Source: Platanthera guangdongensis
Lineage: Eukaryota > Streptophyta > Magnoliopsida > Asparagales > Orchidaceae
DNA length: 64,000 nt
NCBI GenBank assembly: GCA_039583875.1
Contig: CM077162.1
Span: forward strand, 62,912,822-62,976,821
Direction of reading: 5' to 3'
Part shown: positions 30,608-42,329 of the stretch, piece by piece
Numbering within the stretch: position 1 is the first letter of the stretch
Layout of the letters: the number at the start of each line of letters is the position of its first letter
Notes under the pieces: model-generated
Told to the model about the DNA's origin: nothing
Seen by the model: the letters and a program-made list of their open reading frames with translations, nothing else
The model's database searches: none
Translations under genes and position numbers: made by a program

Positions 30608-32479
30608 TGAAAGTTAGGGTTAGATCTGAAATACTCTAGAGGGGGGGGGGGGGGGTGAATAGAGTATCTTGAAATTTTAAAGCCTTTTTGCTGTAAATAA
30701 AAAACCGTTCTAAGATAAAGTGATCTACTACAGGCACAACAAATATAAACTAATATCACAAACACAGCAACCTAGCTAGCACAACCATAGCAAGAACAAA
30801 AGATAAAGATGGCTACCAGACAACACAAGAATTTTATAGTGGTTCCCCAACTTGGTTACATCCACTCTTCTACCACCCTGATAGGAATTCACTCAGATTT
30901 TTGATCCGGTGACTGCCACCAATGAACTTTTGATTAGGTGCTCAAAAACCAACCCCAAGTCTTTTGGTCAGGTGACTTGCAACCAGGAATAACTTTTGAA
31001 GGGAGTTAAAGAACCCTTTTTATAGTGGGGGATGAGAGAGTGATGTTGTCTTCTCTTTCTCAAATACATCTGAGAAGACTTAAGTGGATCTTTAATGTTA
31101 ACAAAGCTCCCCCTGAGATATTGATTTGTTCAGGAAGGTTGGAGCTTTGCTTCAGGGTGAGTAGGCCTTCAATCGTTTAGCCTTGACCAGAAGATGTCCA
31201 GGAACTTCTTGAATGATATAGTTGTTGTTGTCCTTGAAGAATCCTGGAATGAAGAAGGAAGAAGAATCTTGATTTTGAATGGATGTTCTTCATCTTCTTC
31301 TTCTGTATCTTGTGTTCTTTCTCTGGTCTGGGCATGTTCTTTTCTCTATTACTGTATGATTGCTTTCTATATCGTGCTCTTCTAGCCCTATTCAGTATAT
31401 TCTTTGTATTCTCTTCTATAGAAGGAAGAAGAAAAATCCTTTTATATTTTATGTGAAATCTTCCTTCTGAATTTTTGAATTCGTTCCAGCATTGATTGCT
31501 GACGGCCTAGAGAATATCTACATTGATTGATTTTCCCAACCGTCCCATTGAAAAATGGCAAGTAATAATCCTGATGAAGACCATAATCATTGCTGCTTCT
31601 AACAGTAATATTCAGAGAACATTAAGCATTGATTATACAGGAATTACTGCATTAAAATAAGGGACAGAGGGAGGAAAAGTCCATGTCTGGAACTGCACAA
31701 AAATCATCGAGTGAAGAACATAATTCGTCGACCTGGGTCCAGAGTTCGTCGAGCTGAGAAGTTATGTTTGTCGACCAGATAATTATTGTTCGTCGACCTG
31801 AGATCCAAGATCGTCGACCTAAGAACAGATAACTGCTTTCTCTAGAACCTTGCCAATTCTGTGCATCAAGATCGTCGAGCTGAGATTCAAACTTCATCGA
31901 CTGGAGTTCAGTGAAAATGTTTCTTGGAATTGAGAATGTAGAAGTAAAGTGTCCAGAAATCGTCGTCCTGAGAATTGATTTTATCGACCTGAGAACTTCT
32001 AACTACTGCTTGATAAAACTTGTCAAGACTGTGGTCTAAGTTCGTCGAGCTGAGAAAATGAATTTGTCGACTGGAGTATGATTCTGGACTTAGAATATTT
32101 GAAGTAGAGCATCCATAAATCGTCGACCTGATATTCTAACTTCGTCGACTGGAGATCAGAGAAAGGAATTATGGACTTAGAATGTTGAAGTATAGTGTCC
32201 AGAGATCGTCAAACTGAGAACCAAGTTCGTCGAGCTCAGCTCAGAGAATTTTCTCTGAGTTCGTCAAGCTGAGTTCAATGAACGTCAAACTCATTTCCCG
32301 AGTCTTTGAAATTTCCCTAAGTCTTGAGTCCTTTGCAGTCTGTTGATGGCTGGTCCATGGAGTGTTGACTCTAAGGACATGGCCTAGACTCTAAGACACA
32401 AACATGACCCTGGCTATACATGTTGGGTCAAACATCCTAGTTTAGTGAACCTAGCCCAAATCCAACTAGGGATCCAACA
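30608..32479 (-). repeat. Element B 5' LTR
   Basis: The LTR is 1872 bp and pairs with 15151-17004. A run of about 16 G at 30642-30657 is a length-variable version of the conserved CTAGAGGGGGGTGAATAG edge. TATA box complement at 31439-31446. The inverted-repeat array is at about 31700-32290 and is slightly better preserved than in the partner LTR. Confidence 0.85.
31700..32290. repeat. Inverted-repeat array in the B 5' LTR
   Basis: Same unit series as 16225-16815 (TTCGTCGACCTGAG and variants), in the same order. Confidence 0.7.
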
Positions 32480-32483
32480 AAGT
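32480..32483. repeat. Target-site duplication AAGT of element B
   Basis: AAGT follows the B LTR here and precedes it at 15147-15150. The fifth base differs (G on the left, C on the right). Confidence 0.5.
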
Positions 32484-32840
32484 CTTGGTGGCTTGGGCTT
32501 CTATTAGAGTGGTCTGTGCGGACTATATTTGGCAGTCTGTTGGCAGTGCTCAGCTTGATCGACGGCCTAGCTGTTAGCCAACACTTGTTGTAACTAGGCG
32601 GATTGGAAGTTCTATCCACGATGTGTTGGCGGACTTGTCTTTTGCGTCCGCGGAGTAAGCATTTGGGGACTGGTTTTGGAGATGGGCTTTTGTTCTTGTC
32701 GAGCTCTCCATGTTGCGATGGATGTTTCACATCCTTGTGGCGGACTGTCCTGCTGATTTGCGTTCTGGGTCTTCTATGTCCGTCGTGCTCATGCCAGTTG
32801 CTTGATGGGATACTGAACGGACATTTTCTGTGACAAATCC
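32484..32840 (-). repeat. Element C 5' LTR, right part (probable)
   Basis: This continues C's LTR past B. Base composition and repeated GCGGAC/GTCCGC units (GTGCGGACT, GGCGGACTT, GCGTCCGCGG, GGCGGACTG) match 14955-15130. The distal end is not defined. Confidence 0.4.
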
Positions 32841-33837
32841 ATGGTGTCCACAGAGTCCTGATGCATGCGAAGCCCGACTCTAAATTATCTGGGGAGCACG
32901 GTGGGTCCGGATTTCGCACGACGAATCATAGGAAAGTGCACCTACCGCAAGTAATACTGAATATTCGGGGGAATATCCAGATCGTAAATTTCCTGGGAAC
33001 GGGTTGATTATCCCTACTGCTCCGAAAGCAGTATAATTTTACTGAAATATTAAGTTGTTGGTTTTAACTAAAAAATGAAGAAAATAGATAAAGATTAAAG
33101 TCGATGAAGAGATAACACACGGTATCAAATTACATTAGGAGTAAAATAGTTTTGAATAAAAAAGAGATCTTAGGTTTCAATTTAATTATAGCGGAAACTT
33201 GGCCGTGTAGGTTAAAAAATTATGAGCTCACCTATCTCTAGGAATATCGCTCACCTGGACATTAAGGATATTCGACCGGGCTCTCGTCTGACGAAGGATT
33301 CCTCTTAATGCCCGCAGTACGCTAAGAACCCCGCTATTGGGTGGGGAACCCAATCCGGTAGAGTTAGCGCGCCTCCTCTCTCGAGGGTTAGTGCGAACTC
33401 TCTTTACCCAGGGGTGATCAGTCCATACGCACGACCTCTCCGCTAGCTGGCGTATGGATAATGGAAATAGACCCCACACATCGATATGTGGTTCTACGCG
33501 TCGTTAACCCGGGGTAAACCTTAAGTTTATTAATTAAATAGAAAAATAAGACCTTTAGTTATTTAAAACATTTTATATCCCAATGCTCTTCGATAACGCG
33601 GGCTAAAAGCGATTAACCACTCATCGGAATGGAGATAGCTTATGAGTTTGGTTAGGCAAGCGTTCTAAATTATTCTCTGAAGGGTTACAAAGAAAATAAG
33701 AAGAAAAGTAAGATAACCTAATATTAGATATAGAAAAGTTACTGTAAATAAACACACCCGCACTCATCCAAACACATAATAAAGGGAAAGAAATAAAACT
33801 AAGTTACAAGTAAGAGAAAATTGCGTAAATGTAATTG

Positions 33838-34431
33838 CAAGTCCCACTTAAACGAGAGGGCGGGAAATAAAAGCTGAAAATTTGCAAGTCCTACTCAAAC
33901 GAGTATGACAGAAATGAAAGCGAGTCCTACTCAAACGAGTAGGAGAAAATAAATACAGCACACGCACTCACTATACAGAAAGTAAACACTCACACACAAA
34001 TCCTATGCAAATGAGTAGGTGAAAAATAAAGACACGTCATTTAACTCTTAACGAGTAGTCGGAAATAAATGCTATTACAAGTCCTTCTCAAATATTTACA
34101 GGAAAATAAAGACACGCTATTTAACTCTTAACGAGTAGGCGAAAATAAATGTGAGTACAAGTCCTACTCAAATGAGTAGGCGGGAAATAAAGACCTACCA
34201 TTTAACTCTTAGCGAGTAGGCAGAAAATAAAGACCTGCCATTTAACTCCTAGCGAGTTGGCGGAAAATAAAGACCTGCCATTTAACTCCTAGCGAGTAGG
34301 AGAAAAATAAAGACCTGCCATTTAACTCCTAGCGAGTAGGCGGAAAATAAAGACCTGTCATTTAACTCCTAGCGAGTAGGCGGAAAATAAAGACCTGTCA
34401 TTTAACGCCTAGCGAGTAGGCGGAAATAAAT
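33838..34431. repeat. Tandem repeat, 40-bp unit with two alternating variants
   Basis: The right half (about 34150-34431) has about seven units of 40 bases of the type ATAAAGACCTGCCATTTAAC + TCCTAGCGAGTAGGCGG. The left half mixes these with a second unit containing CTACTCAAACGAGTAG, a hairpin with 6-base arms. Units share the GAGTAGGCGGAAAATAAA joint. Confidence 0.8.
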
Positions 34432-35344
34432 GCAACATACGCACGCACTCTTCAGAAAGTAAATACTCACTCACTCGATATAAGTAAACACACACACACT
34501 TGCATAAATGAAATACACACACACACACTTACATAATTGAAATAAGGAGATGAAAATTATCTCATACACACACGCACGCAGGAGAAAAAAAATAAGAAGA
34601 AAAACAAAGTTATTTAAAAATTAAAACAACTGCATTGCTCCTGCTAGAATGCGGTGTGAATGCATAAAAAGACAAAATAAAAAATTATTTGAGCAAAGAG
34701 TTTTCAAATTAAAGCGAGAAAAACAAGTGCCTGAAAAATTAAAATGTTTACATTTTTAGCGTTAGATTTTGATAGAAATGCATAAAAAGTGGAAATAAAA
34801 ATTGTTTGAGCAAAAAAAATTTTAAGTAATTGCCAAAATCAAAGTAGTTGAAAATTTTAAAGTAACGCATGATCCATTCTTATATTTTTGTAAAAGAGTT
34901 TAAAAAGTGCAAGAAACAGAAAATGAAAGTAAAAATCCTAAGTCTAACCAATTTTTAAAGAATATGATATCGAAAATGGCTATAATAATGGCTAGATATT
35001 TTAAGAAAAATGAAAGTAAGGTAAATAGTGTTTCATTTTAAAGCATAAATTCAGCAAAAATGTGCTCGTACACGCACACACACATAAAAAATGAAAACAA
35101 AAGTACATAAGAGGATGAAAAGGAGGCATTCAGAGAAATTTCAAAGCATTGTAAGGATGAAAAGAAATAATTTTATTAACAAAAAATGGTTGATGACAAA
35201 TGCTTAAACAAACTAGAAAAGGAGGGGGAAGGTTCCTTACATAGCCCCCAAAACTAGCTCCAAACAACAGCCCCTTAACACCAAAATGGTTCAAAATTTT
35301 GGAACCCTGAACTCATACAGCAGCTTGCCTTTTATAGGCAAAAT

Positions 35345-35770
35345 TTTCCAAGTACACGCCATCTGACACGGGTGTGTCAGGGGGCGTGTCACTACTATTC
35401 AAATGGCGGAAGGTGATTTGACTTTGCGGCTGAAAATGCGGCGGTCACGCCCCAGGTCACGGGCGTGACATTGGGCGTGTTAGGGAGGATGAACTGGGCG
35501 TCATTTGCGTCGAAAGGTTGCCGGCGACAGTTTGTCGGGCCAGGTGGAGGAGTCACGCCCTCTGACACGGGCGTGACGCGGGGCGGGTCGGGTTGGGTCA
35601 ACGATCGTTGAACGCGTTTTCGTCGAGCGGGATGGACACAGGCTCAGGACACGGGGGGGTGTGTCATTCGACACGGGCATGTGGCCGGGCGTGTCCATCA
35701 ATTTCTTCCAAAAATTATTGATTTCCACGGGTTTGAAGTGTCATGCCCTAGTCATGGCGTGACCAAAGTA
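35345..35770. repeat. CACGGGCGTG palindrome cluster
   Basis: Repeated GACACGGGCGTGTC, GGGCGTGTC, CACGCCC and GTCACGGGCGTGAC units, six or more, in an otherwise AT-rich LTR. The chromovirus LTR has the same palindrome at 24433-24460. Confidence 0.65.
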
Positions 35771-35953
35771 CAGGGGCGTGTACATATAATTTTTGACAAT
35801 TTCCTGAAAATTTCAGAAAATCAAAATAAACTTAAGTTAGGAAATATTTACAAAAAAGGAACAATTTATTAAATAAAATTAACTAAAAATAATAAAAAGA
35901 AACTAATACAACTTATTTATTGTAAAATAAATATGTATGTTTACAATTTATCA

Positions 35954-37199
35954 AATACCCCCATACTTAAGCTTTTATTATTCCAGAGCAAAAGTTTGAG
36001 GTGAACTTATAAGGAATCAAAAAACTCTAGGTTTAGCTACCGCTTAATTAATTATAAGAGAGATCTAAATAAATATACATGGTGTAAGTGTTAAGTTCTA
36101 AAATTATGTAGGTGATTTAAATAGGAAAAAGTTTTCGCCAAAAGAATTCTTGATGTAATCAAATAGAAAGTAATAATTGTAATGGTTAGATTAACAAAAA
36201 TAGTTTGGAATTATTTGAACTATTGCTTATAGAAGTTTTACTGGAAATAATGCAATTTATAAATTATGCTCTCAAAAATATTTTTGAATTAATTCTAGAA
36301 TCGTGAAATTGGCTAAGGGGGTTGATGTTGGTTTATGAAGAGGGTTTAGATTTTTGAGGTGAGGTAATTTTTTCTCGAACCTCCATTTTTTTTTCTTTTT
36401 GGATTATTAGGAAAATGAAATCTTATTTTCCTAATATCATTTTTTTTCAACTTCATATGATAAAATTAACCTAATCTGTATATGTGTGAGAGTAATAAAT
36501 TTTATCCTCTTACTCTGTAACATATAATCTTTTTAAATTATTGGGTGGCTATGTTTACGATGAAACAAAATCTTATTTCCATTGACATAGGATTTTTTAA
36601 GTATAACAAAAATTTTATCATGCCAAGTAAGTCATGATAAGTAAGGGGAGAAAAGAAAAGGGGTGTAAAAAGAATAGATTTTGATATAAAAATTTTTGAG
36701 GGTAACCTTAATAAATTGTACGTTCCAATTTGTTAGAAAGCTAAAAGTAAAAATAATTGAATTCTATAGTCGTTATTTTCTAACATAATACTCGTTCTCC
36801 TATCGATATGAAAAATTAGAAGTAGTGCCTAAAACGAGTTCTCTATTTTTAACAAAGCATAATGAATTCTTTAAAACTTAACCCCGGCTCTTGAAATTTT
36901 TCAATCAATAATTAACAAATGAATAGCAAACAAAGAATTAATAAAATTCACATATAAATAAACTCAAAACAAAATTTTTGGATAGCAAGAAAATTAAGAA
37001 TGGTATATTTGCCTTATTTGTTTCAAAACAATTTTTTTTATTTTTATAGTGTTTATAATCATTTTTTTGTATTTTAAATTTATTATCTTTTTTTGAATTT
37101 TTCTTTTATTTTACTCGATTGTTTTTTTTGAATTTCTGACTTATTATCTTTTTTGTTTTGTTTTTAAATTTGTTATTATATACATACGTGAAAGAAAAC
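35954..37199 (-). other. AT-rich non-coding stretch with polypurine tract complement
   Basis: Bases 35954-35975 are the polypurine tract of the preceding LTR. The rest is very AT-rich, with T and A runs and no frame that resembles a protein. It is probably the 3' untranslated part of the same gypsy element; nothing else is recognised. Confidence 0.4.
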
Positions 37200-39084
37200 T
37201 GTTGTCGACCTAAATCACCTAGAGGGGGGTGAATAGGTGGTTTGTGCGTCTTTTGCGGAATAAAAATTAATTAGAGCACTGCACAAAATATCTACCAATA
37301 TCACAGACGACACAAGATGTATAGTGGTTCCCCAACCTTGGGTACATCCACTTTCCCTCACCTATCTAGCAATCAACTAGACTCGGCTACTCCACTATCT
37401 CGGATCAAAAATCGATCCTACCCTCGGAAAAAATTTCCTACAAACTCGATCCAACAAGACGGATCTACACCTCGGAAGATAGCACTTCCTACAAACTCGG
37501 AGTGAAAAACTCCTACACTCGGAGAAGATTTCTCCTACAAGATTAATAAAGTGTTTACAAGAATACAAACAGTAAAACACTCAGATCTGAAAGAAATGAC
37601 CAGGATCTTCTTCTTTTCAACTTTGCAGCTTTTTCAGAATTCGGTGAAGAAGGTCTCGGCCTCGATCTGGATCTACTTCCTTTTACAGAAATCGAGAGAG
37701 AGAATGTGATCAGTGAATTCGATCTCGATCTGTAACTTTTCTTCAGAATAAACCTCTGAAAGTAGAAGCTTTGGCCGGAGAAGAAGGCGGCGGCGGCGGC
37801 TTCCGTTTCGCGAAAGTCGGAGAGAAGCGACTGAAGAATATTTCTCGAAAAATAGATTACAAGAAAGCTTTGAGAAAAACTTAGGGTTTGTCATTTCTGA
37901 TAAGACCTTATATAGGAGAGACTAACGGTCATAATCGGTCTTAATGATGTACACGTGGACCAATCATGTCGCGTGATTTGAAAAATCCCGTCTGAAAAAT
38001 GACTTAGAAAAATTTTCGGAAATATATGGCCAACTACACGAGTAAGTCAGTAACCACTCGAGTAGTTGAATAGCTACTCGAGTATATGATGGAGAAACAT
38101 ACTCGGGTAAGTATAAACAGGCTACTCGAGTATATAGAGATCAACTACTCGAGTATATAGACAGAACTACTCGAGTATACTAAGAGACCTACTCGAGTAT
38201 ATAGAGGAACTACTCGAGTACTGGAAGAGCTACTCGAGTATATTACATAACCTACTCGAGTACATGAAGGACTACTCAAGTGGAATACTTAGAAAAATTC
38301 TGAAGAGGTCTGCTGGCAACTACTCGCGTAGTTGAACTAAACTACTCAAGAGGAAGTAACCTACTCGAGTAGGTGAAGGTTCTACTCGAGTAAAAGACTT
38401 AGAAAAATACTGGAGTAGGGAAATTGCAAGGTACACGGGTAACACAAGAACTACTCGAGTAGGTAAAGTGAACTACTCGAGTATGTTTCTATCCACTCGA
38501 GTATGTGAGTAAACTTACTCGAGTATATGACTTAGAAAAAAAATTTAGATGAGAAAACCCTTATGGTACTCGGGTATTAAGAGAGATCTACTCGAGTATA
38601 TAAGCATGCTACTCGAGTATATGACTTGGTCTACTCGAGTAGGTGACTTAGCTACTCGAGTATATGACTATGTCTACTCGAGTATATAGACAGAACTACT
38701 CGAGTAACTTATACCCAGACTACTCGAGTAGGTGAAAGCACTACTCGAGTAAAACACTTAGAATTATTTTTTTCTGATGTTGGAAAAATTGATTCTTCTA
38801 GAGTAGCCAACTCCCAATGTCTTTCCCATAGTCCAATAGCTTGAGTATGAAGTGTATCCCAATAGAGAGACCACACATGAGTCAACACTTTGGAATATGC
38901 AATGAGGGATTACATTGCACAGTTCCTGTGTTTGGTGACCCACTGTGGGCTGACATTGTCCTACACTTCCCAGTGAAACTCCTGCACGTATATAGCTCAA
39001 ACAAAGCATCAAATACAACTTAATTCATCTTAGTTCCAGGGTGACTTCATCAAATCTAGGTTCATGTGGATGAAATACCCAACA
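37200..39084 (-). repeat. Element D 3' LTR
   Basis: The LTR is 1885 bp. The plus strand starts TGTTGTCGACC and ends ACCCAACA, so the minus-strand LTR begins TGTTGGG and ends CGACAACA. It carries the CTAGAGGGGGGTGAATAGG edge and the GTGGTTCCCC...GGGTACATCCAC block of Sirevirus LTRs. TATA box complement CTTATATA at 37907-37914. The array 38030-38765 fills U3. R/U5 has repeated CTCGGA and CTACAA units. Only one LTR of D is in the window. Confidence 0.75.
38030..38765. repeat. CTACTCGAGTAG palindrome array in the D LTR
   Basis: About thirty copies of ACTCGAGT, mostly within CTACTCGAGTATATGA or CTACTCGAGTAGGTGA, spaced 17-40 bases. The core is a perfect 10-12 base palindrome. It holds the same U3 position as the TCGACGA array of A and B. 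Confidence 0.85.
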
Positions 39085-39288
39085 ATCTCCCCCTATTTGT
39101 TGAAGTCAGAACCCTTTACACTAAGGTGAATTATGGACATAAAGAAAAACTAAGTAGAAAAATATTAGCAGGTAAGCAAAGGATAATGAAAAAGATAATT
39201 AGACAGAATGAAGAATTGTATATATATATATATATAAGTTTCCAAAACACCAAGTCTACAATTGTCATATCAATTTCTCATCATCTTT
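39085..39288 (-). other. Element D polypurine tract and 3' UTR
   Basis: ATCTCCCCCTATTTGTTG follows the LTR, the same purine-tract complement as in B. The remainder is non-coding with a (TA)n run at about 39211-39234. Confidence 0.7.
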
Positions 39289-41674
39289 TCAGGTTTGGGC
39301 TTGGGATTGCTGTTTATCCATCTTCTCTTGTGGTCTCCTTAGGTAGCTGAAAGGCTTAGGAAAGTACTTAGGAGGCCTTGGAGGAGCAGCAGGGTTGTTT
39401 CTCCCAAACTCTCTATCATGGATCTTCCTTTTCAGCATAGACTTCTCATTTAACTCCCATTCTTGGGAACTGTAGTGCATGTTCCTGTTCTCATTGTGAT
39501 CCATGACCAGCCTGAGTGTGTCCAAGATGAGAGAATTTGAAATTGGAGACCAGGCTTCAGCATGTTCAGGGCCTTAGAAGGAGCTGTCCTGCTGGCAGAG
39601 GGGCCTTCATCATATTTCCTTTTCTTCTTGGTTCTGATCTCTAGAGGAGCTTGAAGGAATATATCAGCAGGATCGTCTTCGCAGCCTGGGACATAAGTAT
39701 CTGGTGGAGCAACTGAGTCTCCAGGCCTGGGAGAGAAGGCGGGTTGAGGAGGAATAGCTGGAGCAGTAACATCTGTAGCCAGAGGGTTGAGATGATGGGG
39801 AATGATGTTTGGATCAACTGCAAGATCTGGCAAGATTTGGTTGTGCATCCAGACAGCAGTGTCATAGGTGTGAAATTTGACAATCTGTATCTGGGCAAGC
39901 ACATCATCATGAATGGTCTTTATATGAGCTTCCCATTCAACTGTCTTCTGAGCATTAGATTTTTCTACCTGTTCTTTGAGTTCTTTTATCAAACCCTCCC
40001 CCTTTCTGATTTCAACAGATACTTTCTCTATGGTGTCATCTTTGAAGGTTCCAACCTCTTCACACATTTTCATCTTGTTGGCCTCAGTCCTCTTATCTAG
40101 CTCAATCTGATTGTTTGCTAAGGTTACACCTTGTTCCATGACATTGCCAATACTAGTGATAGTATGGTCAAGAGCTTTACCACCAAGTTGGAACAGGTAC
40201 TTTAGCTTGTCAGTGTTATGCTGAATTTTAGCAAAACCTCGGCTCATCTCAGTTTCAAGAGCAGTGACCTTGTCAGTGACCACCTTTAGAGAGGTGTCAA
40301 AATAATGTCTTTGTTCTTGAAGAAGAATGGCAATACTTTGTAGCAAATCTGAGGAGGAGGAAACTGTAGCAGCAGTAGCAGAGGGAGCAGCAGTAGGGAT
40401 AGGAGGTGTTACCCAGGGAGCTATTTCTTCAATGATCACTGAGCTGAGAGCTCTGGTGGTATGAGTGACAGCATCCAGTTCTTCTGTATCATGGGGAATG
40501 GAGAAGTCAAGGTTTATGAGAGGGGCCTCAGCTGGCTCAGGAGAAGGCTCATTAGAAATGAGGATGGTATCTGGCTCATCTGCTGGAGGAGGAGGAGAAG
40601 GTGTTGGAGTTCTGGCTGGAGAACGGGCATGAGACTGTGCTGGAGACAAGTCTGTGTGAAGTTCAGTGGTTGGAGCTGGAGGAGATAGAGGAGGAGGGGG
40701 ATGCACATCTTCAGTGAGATCTATAATTATGGCATCTATGGCAGCAGCTGTGGACAGAAGAGTGCCTTGAGGGACTTGATCTGAGGAAATGGCTGGACTT
40801 TTTGGAGTATGAGGTAGGGATGGAATCTTTGGCTGAGGAGAGGGTGGCCTGACTAGGCTAGAGGGAGCAGGCTCCCCCTCACTTGGTGCACCAGAGGAGC
40901 TGGCCACATGATGAGGAGAGGGAGATGGAGTCCTGTCCTCTACAGCTGGAACTTCTGAGAATTCTGAAACCTTTGCAGCTTGGGCAGAGTTCTTGAGCTT
41001 GAGATCCCATCTCTAAATTGATGAGATGGAGACCTTCTTCATGTGGTGAAGAGGAGTCCCTTTTGAGAAGTTGAATACTTCAGGATTGGTGGCATGAAGG
41101 AGCAGATATATGATTCTTGCGTAGTTGGGGGATTTGATGCTATCCTTTATCTTGTCAGAATCAACATACCAAATTGGTAGTTCTTGCGGCATACAATGGC
41201 TTGCATTATATCGAAGAAGTATAAGGGAATTTCTCTGATGGAGTGAGTCTTGCACAGGAGAATTTTGCCAATGATATCAACAAGGAATTTTCCTTCAGCA
41301 TTCATGTCGGACCTCTTAATATACTGGGCGTTCGGAGAGATGCCACAGAAGAGTGCTGTGCGGTCAGAATATTCATCATCCAGATCATCTTCCTCATCAA
41401 CAAGAGGTAAATGGAGAAGTTGAGAGACAGAGATCTTGTGAACTGTAGTTTCAGCCCTTAACTGTAGATTTTAGAACTTTGCCGTTCCGTCGAACTTGAG
41501 ATTTGTGAAGAATTCTGCAACAGCGGGGAAGAGGACGCGACAGGGTTCTTTGAGTACGAAAGAGAGGCCGGCGGTGTCGAGGAGGATGAGGAGGTTGTGG
41601 AAATCGTCGGAAAGTTCTGCAATACCGTCGGTGACGAGTTCGGAGCCGACGCCAATCTTGTGAGAAGACGCCAT
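39289..41674 (-). pseudogene. Element D third ORF (ORF3)
   Basis: ATG at 41674 (MASSHKIGVGSELV). The N-terminal part has AEGKFLVDIIGKILL, which aligns with the AEYKFLEDIIGKVLL block in A and B, and a degraded counterpart of the VNWAQ region, with stops or shifts near 41470 and 41170-41010. From 40907 an open stretch of 485 codons follows: Pro/Ser-rich (residues 1-190), a coiled-coil-like middle (about 195-335, with TDKVTALETEMSRGF and IKELKEQVEKSN), then a basic cluster KKKRKYDEG near 430. After a shift near 39520 the end reads to 39289. No membrane segment. This is the most divergent ORF3 here and shows that the gene is a lineage-wide component. Confidence 0.65.
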
Positions 41675-41686
41675 GGGTGCAACTGT

Positions 41687-41712
41687 CTGGAGGAAATTAG
41701 AGAGAGAGAAAG
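41687..41712 (-). promoter_or_regulatory. Predicted 3' splice site before D ORF3
   Basis: The minus strand has CTTTCTCTCTCTCTAATTTC then CTCCAG with AG at 41688-41687, about a dozen bases before the ATG at 41674. Third independent case after A and B. Confidence 0.5.
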
Positions 41713-41805
41713 CTCTGCAACTTCGGCGGAGGCGAGTCGGCAGGGTAGGCGGAAGAGACAGGGTACTCGAGAGACAGAAAGATGTCGAGTAGGTTTCGGA
41801 ATTTC

Positions 41806-41824
41806 ATATATATATATATATATA

Positions 41825-41885
<61 letters not shown>

Positions 41886-41888
41886 TAA
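41806..41888. repeat. (TA)n microsatellite
   Basis: About 80 bases of almost pure TA in the spacer upstream of D ORF3. Confidence 0.9.
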
Positions 41889-41989
41889 CTCTTCAATTTC
41901 CGCTAATTAATTTAAATAAGAGGCGGCATATAGCCTTGGTTGGCGAATAGAACAAATTTTGAAAAAACTGGAAATCAGGACACGAGAGA

Positions 41990-42310
41990 GAGAGAGAGGC
42001 TACTCGAGTAGGTAAAGGAGCTACTCGAGTAGGTTGACTGGAGCTACTCGAGTATGTAAGAAGAACTACCCGAGTAGAAAAGGAATTACTCGAGTAGGCG
42101 AGAGACCTACTCGAGTAGGTAGTGACTTACTCGAGTAGGTCAGAAACTTACTCGAGTAGATCTTGACTTACTCGAGTAGGTCAGAAACGCACTTGAGTAG
42201 ATCTTTAGGTACTTTAGTAGGTCAGTACACATACTCGAGTAGGTTCTTTCATATACTCGAGTAAGTCCTTAGTTACTCGAGTATGTCTCATACTTCTCGA
42301 GTGGAATGTT
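41990..42310. repeat. CTACTCGAGTAG array in the D pol-ORF3 spacer
   Basis: About fourteen units, mostly CTACTCGAGTAGGT, at 20-25 base spacing. It sits between the Pol end and ORF3, as the TCGACGA array does in A and B. Confidence 0.8.
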
Positions 42311-42329
42311 GAAAAAGAGTGAGAAAGAG

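Larger units (their letters stand above)
15151..32479 (-). mobile_element. Copia (Sirevirus-type) element B, with nested gypsy fragment
   Basis: The element has two LTRs (15151-17004 and 30608-32479), PBS complement at 30594-30605, gag and pol on the minus strand from 30501, ORF3 ending at 17198 and a polypurine tract at 17005. It is flanked by AAGT at 15147-15150 and 32480-32483, four of the five bases expected. About 1.3 kb of pol (most of RT and RNase H) is missing and a 6-kb chromovirus fragment stands in its place. B is a sister of A: same architecture, related LTR ends (TGTTGGATCCCTAG) and homologous ORF3, but clearly a separate subfamily. Confidence 0.8.
32841..35953 (-). repeat. Probable Tat/Athila-like gypsy LTR (minus strand)
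   Basis: The right edge TTTATCA is followed by AATACCCCCATACTTAAGC. On the minus strand this is AAGTATGGGGGT before TGATAAATTG, the polypurine tract and LTR start common in plant Tat/Athila elements. The left part (from about 32925) reads GGAAAGTGCACCTACCGCAAGTAATA, also typical of LTR ends in that group. No coding sequence is inside. It holds a tandem repeat (33838-34431) and a CACGGGCGTG palindrome region (35345-35770). The left end is approximate. Confidence 0.5.

Noticed and set aside
32437..32919. Minus-strand 160-codon ORF
   Set aside because: It crosses the B LTR boundary into C's LTR, so it cannot be an ancestral gene.
38030..38765. CRISPR-like array of short repeats
   Set aside because: The context is eukaryotic, unit spacing is irregular, repeats are palindromic 10-12-mers and there are no cas genes.
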